Assembly (NCBI GenBank): GCA_030062745.1
Contig: CP099840.1
Location: forward strand, 10,097,033 to 10,161,032
Reading direction: 5' to 3'
DNA: 64,000 bases
Origin: Capitulum mitella
Lineage: Eukaryota; Arthropoda; Thecostraca; Pollicipedomorpha; Pollicipedidae
Position 1 is the stretch's first letter; every line of letters starts with the position of its first letter. A program made the position numbers and the translations under genes. The notes below the pieces were generated by a model, which worked only from the letters and a program-made list of their open reading frames with translations, was not told where the DNA came from and made no database searches. Of the stretch, positions 36,101-48,100 are shown piece after piece.

Positions 36101-39100
36101 CAGGTAAACCACTCCTGCAGAAACGGAGGTACCTGTCTGTCCGCTAAAAACGGGTTCAAGTGTCAGTGCAGCCCTGGTTGGACAGGACTCTTGTGTCGAT
36201 CAAAAGTGGAAACCCCGTCCGCTCCTCCTGTGGATGTTTACCTGAAGAGTTGTCAGGTAAACCACTCCTGCAGAAACGGAGGTACCTGTCTGTCCGCTAA
36301 AAACGGGTTCAAGTGTCAGTGCAGCCCTGGTTGGACAGGACTCTTGTGTCGATCAAAAGTGGAAACCCCGTCCGCTCCTCCTGTGGATGTTTACCTGAAG
36401 AGTTGTCAGGTAAACCACTCCTGCAGAAATGGAGGTACCTGTCTGTCCGCTAAAAATGGGTTCAAGTGTCAGTGCAGCCCTGGTTGGACAGGACTCATGT
36501 GCCGATCAAAAGTGAAAACCCCGTCCGCTCCTCCTGTGGATGTTTACCTGAAGAGTTGTCAGGTAAACCACTCCTGCAGAAACGGAGGTACCTGTCTGTC
36601 CGCTAAAAACGGGTTCAAATGTCAGTGCAGCTCTGGTTGGACAGGGCTCTTGTGTCGATCAAAAGTGAAAGCCCCGTCCGCTCCTCCTGTGGATGTTTAC
36701 CTGAAGAGTTGTCAGGTAAACCACTCCTGCAGGAACGGAGGTACCTGTCTGTCCGCTAAAAACGGGTTCAAATGTCAGTGCAGCTCTGGTTGGACAGGAC
36801 TCTTGTGTCGATCAAAAGTGGAAACCCCGTCCGCTCCACCTGTGGATGTTTACCTGAAGAGTTGTCAGGTAAACCACTCCTGCAGAAACGGAGGTACCTG
36901 TCTGTCCGCTAAAAACGGGTTCAAATGTCAGTGCAGCTCTGGTTGGACAGGACTCATGTGCCGATCAAAAGTGAAAACCCCGTCCGCTCCACCTGTGGAT
37001 GTTTACCTGAAGAGCTGTCAGGTAAACCACTCCTGCAGAAACGGAGGTACCTGTCTGTCCGCTAAAAACGGGTTTAAATGTCAGTGCAGCTCTGGATGGA
37101 CAGGGCTCTTGTGTCGATCAAAAGTAAAAACCCCGTCCGCTCCACCTGTGGATGTTTACCTGAAGAGCTGTCAGGTAAACCACTCCTGCAAAAACGGAGG
37201 TACCTGTCTGCCCGCTAGAAATGGATTCAAATGTCAATGCAGTCCTGGTTGGACGGGCGCCATGTGTCGGACGAAGAAAACGGTAAACGCTGCGTATCAG
37301 CAATGCGTGAAACGGCGCGTGTGCCTGAACGGCGGCTCGTGCGTGGAGGCGTCCAGCCAGACATACAAGTGCGCCTGCCCGCCAGGCTACCGAGGCCGGG
37401 TGTGCCAGACGCGACTGGCGTCAGCCGCGCCGCCGGCGCTGCGGGTCTGCCAGTCAGTGCGCGCCTGCAAAAACGGCGGAAAGTGCGCCGTCGACGGCCT
37501 GAGCTTCAAGTGCGAGTGCGCCGACGGCTGGGAGGGTCGCACCTGTCTGCGCCGCAAGAACCTGTGCACGGACACCGGACCGTGCCAGAACGGCGCGCTC
37601 TGCCGGTACGATTCGCAGCGCGGCTTCCTCTGTGTCTGCCGACACGCCTGGCAGGGCGAGACATGCCAGGTGAGACTGTCGGGCTGGGACAGACGCGACA
37701 GGTGAAACGTTCTCACTAAATGTACGAGCTAACAAAACGAATGTAGAGTCGACGTTTCAAACGGGTCATTTCGACGGAACAGACGTTTTAGCTGAAATGC
37801 TAGATGAAACGGTAGGTGAAGCATCATGGTAGGACAGATGTAGCAGTTGAGTCCGATGAGACGCCCAGAAAAGGTAGGCGTGCCAGGCAAGGCGTATCAG
37901 AGAAGACATCCTGACGGGATATGCGAGTGAGGGTTAATGTCTTGACAGGTTCTTCATGTCGGATGAGACTAGTGCAGATGGACGTCGGGAGCGAATGCTC
38001 ATTTTTTTATGTGCTTTTTGTGAAATAGCAATTGTCCTCTGGGGCGAGGGAAGTTATATTTCCTGGAATTAGCTGATTCAACCACCCATCAGTCGATTCT
38101 CCCATGGAGTCGGAGGTCATTGGATGGTCCCGGAAAAGCGGTGTCAGGGGATTTCTGGAACGCCTTTGGGATCTGAATGGCGTTACGTAGAACCTGGAAA
38201 GTCCTCTGCTGAAAGCGACGTTTGGAGGGACCTGGTCTGAGCGCGTTTGATGTTTCCATGAGCATCGACTTGTTACCTGACATGCACCCTGACCATGTCA
38301 TTAGAAGGGGGGGGGGCTGATTCCGGGCCAGACAGAGTAGTTCACCGCCAAGGTTTTAAAGATGCTCAGCGAATTTCCCCATCTCAAGCTATCCTGTCTC
38401 CATACTGCTAGCGTTTAGCGTGATGCAAGACCGTGATATCAGTAGTAATAACCCGCCTTTCTGGCACCAACGAGGCATTAAAGGACAACGCAACCGTTTG
38501 GTAGTCATGCCGACTGTCACATGGTGGTGTTAATACTTCCTACGCAAAATCAGCCGTTACCTGATGACGCTATCGGATAAGGGGTCGTAGTCTATTTAAC
38601 AAGCCTGAGAATTTAGCACGAAATCCGATCCTTAACATTACCCTAGCAAACTAATGACATCAGATCTACGAAAATATAAAATATATGTCACATCTCATTT
38701 GCCAGTCATTTCTGTTCGCAGTATATACCTCTCATATTGTGTGGCTGTTGGCTTGTTGCTGTCGCCGGTGCCTTTGAACTGTTGTCGTAACATTTTATAG
38801 TCTCTGATCTTCTAAACCCATCAGTGCCCCTACCACACTCTGCAGCTGGTTGTCTACCGCCGTTGCTGGCAGTTTTCGGCCGACTCTGTCGTCTGTCTGT
38901 GTCCAGTTCATGGTCGACTCTGCCGTCTGTCTGGGTTCAGTTCTCGGCCTACTCTGCAGTCTGTCTGTGGGCAGTTCTCGGCCGACTGGGGTCTGTCTGT
39001 GGGCAGTTCTCGGCCGACTGGGGTCTGTCTGTGGGCAGTTCTCGGCCGACTGGGGTCTGTCTGTGTCCAGTTCATGGTCGACTCTGCAGTCTGTCTGTGG

Positions 39101-42100
39101 GCAGTTCTCGGCCGACTCTGCAGTCTGTCTGTGGGCAGTTCTCGGCCGACTGGGGTCTGTCTGTGGACAGTTCATGGTCGACTCTGCAGTCTGTCTGTGG
39201 GCAGTTCTCGGCCGACTCTGCCGTCTGTCTGTGCAGGTCCCGCGGGATCCGTGCAAGCACGACCACAGCTGCGGACCTAACTTTAAATGCAGCCGGGACC
39301 CGACGTCGGAGGCCGGCTACGGCTGCGACTGCGAGACTCGGCCGGGCTGGGGTTCTGTCTCAGGTCAGGGGCTCGCCTCTGCGAGGAGCTCTAAAGAGTA
39401 TAAATAAAATGGAGGGCAGTTAAATTTTCAGAGGTTTCCGAACTTCCGAAATTGGGAAACAGCAAAGCGGGGTAAACCAGTGTGGACTCGGGATACAGGA
39501 GTGCCTTCAACTCTGTGTACGATAAGGTGTTTATTTGTGAAAAAACAAAAGACGCTGTTCTTGTCTAGCAAGTGGAAATATTGTTAGGAACGAATGTGCC
39601 ACATCAGTCATGGATCCAGCAATTGGAAAAAGATCATCGTACTGTTCTCCCGAATATCGCTGGCGTGACTGTTTTTTGCATTTACCATTGGAACCGCAAT
39701 GGACGTGACTGCGCAGCCAGGGTTTTCTTAAGGGGGCGGGGGGGGGAGCGGAACTCAGTGTGAACTGAAATCATACGAAAACTGCCTACCGGGAAGACGA
39801 TGTGCAATGGTTTTCACAAAAACGCGGGCCTAAGGGGGCGCCGACCCCTCCCCCCTCCTTGGCTGCGCCTGTGCATTGGAAAAATGTGTCAGTGAAGGGG
39901 GAGTGGCAACGCTTGTCCTTTGGATTGGCGCCGAGATATTTTCTTGCAGGTAAGACCCATCTGGTCGATGCTCTTCCGCCTGGTCGATGCTCATCCGATC
40001 GATGCTCTGTTCATCTCATTCGGCACATAACACTGATACATTTAAATAGAACGAGATCAAGTGAAGAACATCTTTTGTTTCGCAGAAAAGAATCCCAGTT
40101 GTGAAATAAAGAACTACTGCAAAACAAAAGGAGACCACTGCCGGAATGGAGGCACCTGTATCCCGGGCAACGGTGGTAAGTGTCTCCGTCTGGATCTGAC
40201 GAGGAGCTGACATGCGACGTCCTCCAACTACCGCAGCGTGTCACGTCGGCGCCTGCTGTAGACGTGGGTAAACCTTAACGGCAAAGAATGCATCTCCGGT
40301 TGGATGTGGCCCGGTTATTACTCACGTTTCATGCAAGGACCCTCCATTTTTGTCTTTATTGCAATGAAACACATTGTGGAATCGTTTGGCACTCTGCCTT
40401 GTAAATGGGGACGCGGGAACGAAGTGCGGTGATCATCTGATCCAAATTTGTGCCGGGCGAACCCACACCTTGGCGCATTTCGGTCTCCCATCATGCCTTC
40501 AGTCTGAGAAGGGGTCCGGCGTTTGCCGGCCCCAGTTTTGGGCTATGCCTAGTTTAGCGGACTCCACTTTTGGGGAGTTTAGGGAACTGGCAATTGTCTG
40601 TGGCGATAAAACTGGCTGGGCTCGTGCGTATAATGGCCAGTACCGTCGGGTACAGTCCGTCCCCAGGCATGCATTTCGTGTGCTTATCACGGGTCGCACC
40701 ATTCGCGTGTAGCTGTACAGCTGTGGGAGCTGCCTGGTGTCTGCCGGCCGTCTGTCTCTGGACGTCCAGGGTTGCGGCTGTGTCGTCACCACGTTGCGGC
40801 CTGCGTGGCGGTGTGCAGGACGGAGGCTGTTCCGGTGCCAGTGCCCCAGCGCGTGGTCGGGCGCCGCCTGCGAGCGGCCGCGCGACCCCTGCGGCCCGCG
40901 CTCTCGGCACGCCCGCCTCTGCGGCTCCGGCTTTGTCTGCACACGCCTGCCGACCTCCGTGGCTGGCTACAGCTGCAACTGTAAAGGCCGGCCCGGCTAC
41001 GCTGCCAAATCCGGTCAGCAGACAACGGCAGCAGCCAGTGTGCGGGACGGCTAGGAGGGCTGACTGTGCTAGAGAGACGTGCGGCAGCCCGTGTTAAAAC
41101 GGGTCAGATGGCGTCTGGTCACTTGGTTGTTCTGTGCTAAAGCTCAGGCTGTCCGCCCCTTCCCGTACTGGTCATTCTCCGGAATGTCGAGTATCATTTT
41201 AATCCGCGTTGTATTTGACGGCCCAGAGTACGAGTGACAGTTCTGTATACATCGTCCATGTTTGTACGCATTTTCGCAGCCGTTTGCTGCAGAAAGTATA
41301 TATTTGCAGTCCGTATATACCTATATGAAAACACCAGTGACCATGTGATTGAGCTGTTGAGTCTACCGGTTTTTCTTTCCTCACCTCATTATCGGTTGCA
41401 TGTACCATTGCCGTTGTTTTGCGGCCTGGCGCTGTCTCGTGAGCCCACCGTGGGATGTGCCTCAGCCACCGAGCCGCGCTGCGTGGTGAAGGACCGGTGC
41501 AAGGCCAAACGTCCTTGTCTGAACGGCGGCACGTGCTCCACCTCGCCGGAATCGGGCCGCGAATACACGTGCACGTGCAACCCGGCCTGGCGGGGCCAGA
41601 ACTGCGAGGTGAAGAACGACCCGTGCACCACGGCTCTCAACAGGTGGGACTTCTGCCGTCGTCGCTCCACCTCTCACCGGAGACGCCATTGGAACCGTGT
41701 GGTCTGATGTTAAACCAGGTGACACACTGGCGCCGGCGTCGGTGGCCTGCGTCTGCGGGCGTGATGTTTGGTCGGTAATGGTGGAATCTCGTGCTGACCA
41801 GGTGCGGAACCGGCTGGAAGTGTAGGCGAGACCCGAGCCACGCGTCCGGCCACAGTTGCGGCTGCGGCTCCCGGCCCGGCTGGACCGTCAAGTCAGGTAC
41901 CGATGTCCGGCTGTGCACGGCCTATCCGTGCCTCCGCCCCGTGCCTGCGAACCGTGATTGTGTGCTCGTGTTCGTCATGCACTGCTGGGTGGATTCGCTT
42001 GGTCGAAGGGATGCAGCCCAGAGCGTGCTTGAGAGGTCGCGGTTAGTGGAAAAACCGGGCCCGCCATATGGGTGCGACCTTCCCGGATATGTCGGACCAA

Positions 42101-45100
42101 ATGACAGGACCTTTCGAGAATCTTCGGGAGGCAACGTGTCGGGGCTAAATATCCATTATTCCTTCACATTATCTCATGGCTGGATCCCTGCACCAATCGT
42201 CAAACGGCTGTTTCCGATGAGTACGAGTGTGCGTATGCGTGCATATATGTACAGACAACGAAGGACTCAGTCTAACTAAATGCATACTGTTGTCCTGCTG
42301 ATGTGGGATTGAGACAAACTGACGGATGGTGTTGGGTTGGCTGACATCACACCGATGGCCACGTGTGAAAGGTATCCCGTGTCGCTCTCTCCGTGTTCCT
42401 GACGTTGCCATCGTGGACTAACAAATGCCTATCGGTTGAGCTGAATGAGGACGGAATCATTCGCTGTGTTTACTATAATGTTTTGGTTTTATGGTATCCG
42501 CTGCGGCCACCTGGGTAAATGCCTGTCACCTCTGAGTGTTTTTACGTTATCTGCCGTTCGGCTTTCGTTCGTTATTAATGCGTTACTGCTGAATGGGAAA
42601 ATGGTCAGTGGATGTTCATGCCATGATCCTTTGTCTTGATTGTTCTTGGTTCTTGTTTCTTTTCTTCGTTTCTTCTTGGACCATGAATGAAGATCCATGG
42701 TTCTTGATTTTATTTGTTTGCTTGTGTGTTTTTTTTTGCTTGATTTTGGTTTCTGAGCATATGCGGCGGGTAAATAGGTGATTGTGCTTTGCTCTTGGGA
42801 ATTTTTGCTATGATGATCAGTGGTCTGAAAACTGGCTTGTCTGCTTGTGTCCGGCGGTCGGCCGCAGTCTGTTATATTTGTCAGTCGGTTGCAGTATGTT
42901 GTGTCTGTCGGTCTACCTGCTGTGTGTGTCAGTTTGCCGTGGTCTGCTGCGTCCGTCTGCCAATTTGCTGTGTCCGTCGGTTTGTCTGGGCGTCCGTCGG
43001 TCTGTCTGTTGTGTCTGTCGATCTGTCTGCGGTGTCTGCCAGTCGGCCGTGGTCTGCTGTGTCCGTCTGTGTGCTGTATTTGTCGGTCGGCCGCCGTCTG
43101 CTGTTTCCGCCGCCTGCTGTGTTCGCCAGTCTGTCTGCCGACCGAGGCGGCAGACAGACTGTTTGCTGTGTCTGCCGATCTGTCTGCTGTGTATGTCGAT
43201 TTTTCTACTTTGTCCGTCGGTCGGCCGTGATCGCACTGTGTTTTGTGTTTATCTGCTATGTTTGCCAGTCTGTCTGTTGTGCCAGTGCCGGTCGGCCGTG
43301 GCGTTCCGTGTCCGTCAGTCTGTGTGCTGTGTCTGTCGGCCTGTCTACTGTGTTTGTCAGTCTGTCTGCTGGGTGTGTCGGTCGGTCGCAGCGCGGGCGC
43401 GGTGGCGCGCTCTCCCCGGCCGACTGAGCGCCGGCCTGTGTCCGCCGCCGCCAGACACGGAGCCGGCCTGCGTGGTGGCGGACGTGTGCGCCGCTCGCCG
43501 GCCCTGCCTGAACGGCGCCACCTGCCGGCGCGGCCCGGCCCGCTTCAGCTGCCTGTGCCGGCCGGCCTGGAGCGGCCGCCTGTGCCAGCTGGCTCGGGAC
43601 CCGTGTCCGCAGCAGCGCGACCTCTGCGGCCCCGGCTTCAACTGCACGCGCAGCGAACAGAGCGCCGCCGGCTACACCTGCCACTGCGGCCGGCGGCCCG
43701 GCTGGGCGCGTGTCTCCGGTACGCGGGACGGACTAGCGTCCCGCCCTCACTGCGGGCTGGGGTCGCTGGCTTTGAGTGAGCTTTAAGATAGGCGTATCAT
43801 CTAATTTGGTGCTTAGCCATATCTGCATTTAACACTGAGTTTGTTTGTTTGTGTCTTTTTTGGCCGGACTATGCAGTTTTAATGGAATGTGATACGTTAA
43901 ACTTGGATTGGACAATTAGTTTTATCACTGTTCCTTCTCTTTAGCCCTCAGCCCTGAATGTCACATCGAGGATATCTGTCTGGCGGACAACCCGTGCCAG
44001 AACGGCGGTACGTGCATCTCACGCGGCGGCACCATGTACGAGTGCAGCTGTCCGCCGGCCTGGCAGGGCAGCGTCTGCGCTGAGGAGCGGGACCCGTGCT
44101 CGGCCGGCCCGGCCACGCTCTGCCAGCCGCGCTTCCCCTGCTCCAGAGAGCCGCGGAAGGCGCTCGGCTACGTCTGCGACTGCGCCAGACCCGGCTGGAG
44201 GCCGCTGTCGGGTCTGTTCCGAGTTCGGCCCGTCTGCACTCCGTTTCGAAATGAGACGGGCCTTAGCTGACGTCTCAAACGAAATGAAGCTTTCCCTTTC
44301 TGACCTTTGAGTTTCCCTTAGATATTTTATTTAAATGCCGAATACTTTTTGCAAAGCCACCTTTTAGTAACATGTGAATATTTTGTTTCACTTTTTGATG
44401 AATTAAAGGAATCTTGATAACGCGTTTTTATGCATGACAGTGAGAATTTTAATGCAGTTTATATGTGTCTTTAGGCGTGATTGCTCTTCCGATGGCTTTG
44501 ATTATCTTCTGGTGGTTGTCAGCCTGCGGGGCTGCTGACAGTTCCTCGGCTGTTTGCAGACAGCAACCCGCGCTGCGTCGTGTCGGACGTCTGCCTGGCT
44601 CGCAGCCCGTGTCTGAACGGCGGCACGTGCTCGCCGCGGGACGGCGGCCTCTACACGTGCCGTTGCCGGCCGGCCTGGGACGGCGCCACGTGCCAGCGGC
44701 CGCGTAACCCGTGCGCCGACGGTCAGCCGTGCGGGATGGGGTTCACGTGCCGGCGCGAGCCGAGCTCTGTGGCCGGGTTTGCCTGCGACTGCCGGCGCCG
44801 GCCCGGCTGGGGCGCCAAATCCGGTGAGTCGGTCCGACTGACGCCTGCCGCTCACCATCAGCACCTGCCGGACATCCGGCGATTGGCGTTATGGTTAAAT
44901 TCTGTTGATGTAGGCCTGTTGTCTTACATTTAGGGTTCCTGTAGTGAGTAATTACTTTTCAACAGAAGAACTACATCATTTTTTCATCTGGACAGTGCTG
45001 ATAATCACAAAATACGGATGAGGAGCAGAGACAAGACGTTGGCGTTTATTCCTCATCCCTAATCTACCACTGAAGGAATCCATATTCTTATCCTGTGTGC

Positions 45101-48100
45101 ATCGTCGAAGAAAAACTTGCATCATCATTGCATACTTGCATCGCTGACTATAAATCATCGCTACTTATGTCGTAGTCCTAGTGGACCCTGGAAAGGCAGA
45201 GAAGGAGGATTTTGAGACGGTTTTGTCCAAAGGTGGCCGTAAACGATATGCTAGGAGTTGGACGTCCTTCAAACATAATAGCGAATCTCTTGAGATAGCT
45301 GGCAGGGGGTGACGATATGGATCTCGGCCTAGCCGCCGTGCGTGCCTGTCCCCAGACGAGGAGCCCGGCTGCGTGATCGTGGACCACTGCGTGGCGGAGG
45401 AGCCGTGCCAGAACGGCGCCACCTGCCAGTCGGGGCCGGGCGGCTTCAACTGCAGCTGCCCGACGGCCTGGGCCGGGCCGCGGTGCGCCGCCGAGGCGGA
45501 CCCGTGCTCAGAGGCCTCCACGGCCGCGCTGTGCGGCGGCGCCGGCTGGAGCTGCCTCCGAGATCCGGACAGCGCCGCCGGCTACAACTGCTCCTGCCAC
45601 CGGCGGCCCGGCTGGGCGGCCGTCTCCGGTCAGTGGGCGGCCGTTTCCGCGGTCAGTGGGCGGCCGCCTCCAGTCAGTGGGCGGCCGCCTCCAGTCAGTG
45701 GGTCTCCAGTCAGTGGGCGGCCGTCTTCGGTCAGTGGGCGGCCGCCTCCAGTCAGTGGGCAGCCGTCTCCGGTCAGTGGGCAGCCGTCTCCAGTCCGTGG
45801 GCGGCCGTCTCCGCGGTCAGTGGGCGGCCGTCTCCGCGGTCAGTGAGCGGTCGTCTCCGGTCAGTGGGCGGCTCTCTCCGGTCAGTGGGCGGCCATCTTC
45901 GGTCAGTGGGCGGCCGCCTCCAGTCAGTGGGCGGCTGTCTCTAGTCAGTGGGCAGCCGTCTCCAGTCCGTGGGCGGCTCTCTCCGTTGTCAGTGGGCGGC
46001 CGTCTCCAGTCAGTGGGCGGCCCTCTCCGTGGTCAGTGGGCGGACGTCTCCGGTCAGTGGGCGGCCGCCTCCAGTCAGTGGGCCTCCAGTCAGTGGGCCT
46101 CCAGTTAGTGAGCGGCCGTCTCCAGTCAGTGAGCGGTCGTCTCCGGCCAGTGGGCGGCCGTCTCCGGCCAGTGGACACACCAGCGTGTGTTAGTACTTAC
46201 TAGTAGGTTAGTGAACTAATGGTGTCCTCTTCCTTTCTGCTCGTAAAGCAGATTTTTTCGCAACACTGAGCGATTACTGGTGCCATAACTGGTTCGTTGC
46301 GTCTCGGTGTGCGCGGCAAGCAGACGGCCTTGCGTGCCTCACCTGCACGGACTCGGACCCGCGTGTGCCGGTGCCTGACCACGTGCCCCGTCGGCAGACT
46401 CTGAGCCTCGCTGCCACGTGGTGGACCCGTGCCTGGCGCACCAGCCGTGCAAGAACGGCGGCACGTGCAGCTGGAACAAGACCAGCGGCACGTCCTGCAG
46501 CTGTTTGCCGGCCTGGCGGGGCGCATCGTGCGAACAGCATGCCGACCCGTGTGCAGACACGCCCGCACTGTACGGAGGCCAGCAGGCGCAAAGGGGAGGG
46601 CCATAGGCTTTGCGTTGACACTATAAATAAGTCAGAGATGGGTGGCTGTGGCTGTTCATTTGTGGTGTAGGAAATTCTGACGTCGCTCGCGGTTGGGGGA
46701 AAGAATAAGAGGCAGCATGCCGTCATCGGGTTTAAGTTCGCGTAAGCTGTCCTTCGTCTGTGTAGAAGCATCAGAAAGCTGCATTGAAGTCCGCTGTCGT
46801 TTTGCACGTTGTTCTTCGTCGGCTGTTTTCTTCTTTGTGAGGACTAGGACTCGATCAAGATAAAAATAAATCTCAGACATATGATATGATGTGAATTAGC
46901 GGTAGTTATTTGCCCTTGTGCTCGTATTAAAGACGCGATGACATTTTGTGCTAGTTAGTCTGTATACCGTTGAACCGTTTACCTTATTCTGATACGACGC
47001 TGGTCTGACGCCGATTTGACGCTGGTCTGACGCTGATCTGACACTGGTCTGATGCCTGTGTCGACAGCCGTGGCCAGCGCTAGTCTGACGCTAATTTGGC
47101 GCTGGTCTGGCGCTGGTCTGACGTTGGTCTGACGTCTGTGTTGGCGACTGTGGCCAGCGTCAGTCTGGTGCTGGTGGTGTGGTGCTAGTCTGACGCCAGT
47201 CTGACGCTGATCTGACGCTGGTCTGACGCCCGTGTCGACAACTGGGGCCAGCGCTGATCTGACGCTAATCTGGTCTGACGCTGATCTGACGCTGGTCTGA
47301 CGCGCGTGTCGACAGCCGTGGCCGGCGCTGGTCTAACGCTACGCTGGTCTGACGCTGGTCTGACGCCCGTGTCGGCAGCTGTGGCCAGCGCTGGTCGTGT
47401 TTCCGGGACCCGATGTCGCCGGTCGGCTACAGCTGCGGCTGTAACGCCACTGCCGGCTACTCTGCCGTGTCGCCGCTGGAGCCACGCTGCCGCGTCAGCG
47501 ACATCTGCCGGGCGCGGCCGCCCTGCCTGCACGGCGGCCGGTGCCGGCTGGTCGGCCACTCCGGCGCCGCGTTCGTCTGCCGCTGCGGCCCGGCCTGGCG
47601 CGGCGAACGCTGCCAGCTGCGCCGCCAGCCGTGCCGGGAGGGCGGCAGCGCCGAGTGCGAGCCGTTCGCCTGCCGCCGCGACCCGCGGCGAGCGCGCGGC
47701 TTCAGCTGCTTCTGTGACCGGCCGGGCTACACTAACGGCACCGGTGAGCGCGGCTCTGGCCGCCGGAAACGGGACGCGAGAGGCGTTCAAAGGAACGGAG
47801 GATGAGAGAGGAGACTTCATGGGAAACTGAGCCTGCGAAGGTCTTCCGCAGAAGCAGGTCTTTCCAGAGGCTTGGAAGTGCAAGGTTTCCGATAAATGCT
47901 TCTGCATCACCAGGGGAACAGCTATGTGAGGTATTTCATAGGGAATTCTTGCGAGGGGTTTCAGCGGGAACCCTGGCATTCGAGGATGGCCGAGTCAGAG
48001 GAGCAGCAAGCACAGGGGTAAATTGAAAGCGTTCCTAAAATGTGCGGTAGAAATTGGACCAGCATCCGTGAGGAGTTGGCTATAGAGGTATTACCGTGCT

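Noticed and set aside
38795-39256. Minus-strand 153-codon frame rich in QTD/ENCP repeats
   Set aside because: Product of the minisatellite before exon 5.
42782-43786. 334-codon open frame before and over exon 10
   Set aside because: The first two thirds are the CTGTCTG minisatellite. Only the part after the acceptor at 43454 has EGF motifs.
45342-46193. Open frames running through the GTCAGTGGGCGG repeats
   Set aside because: They are repeat-driven in three phases; the coding frame ends at the donor after 45628.
47185-47979. 264-codon minus-strand frame
   Set aside because: Antisense to exon 15 and its repeat; Ala/Arg-rich low-complexity product.
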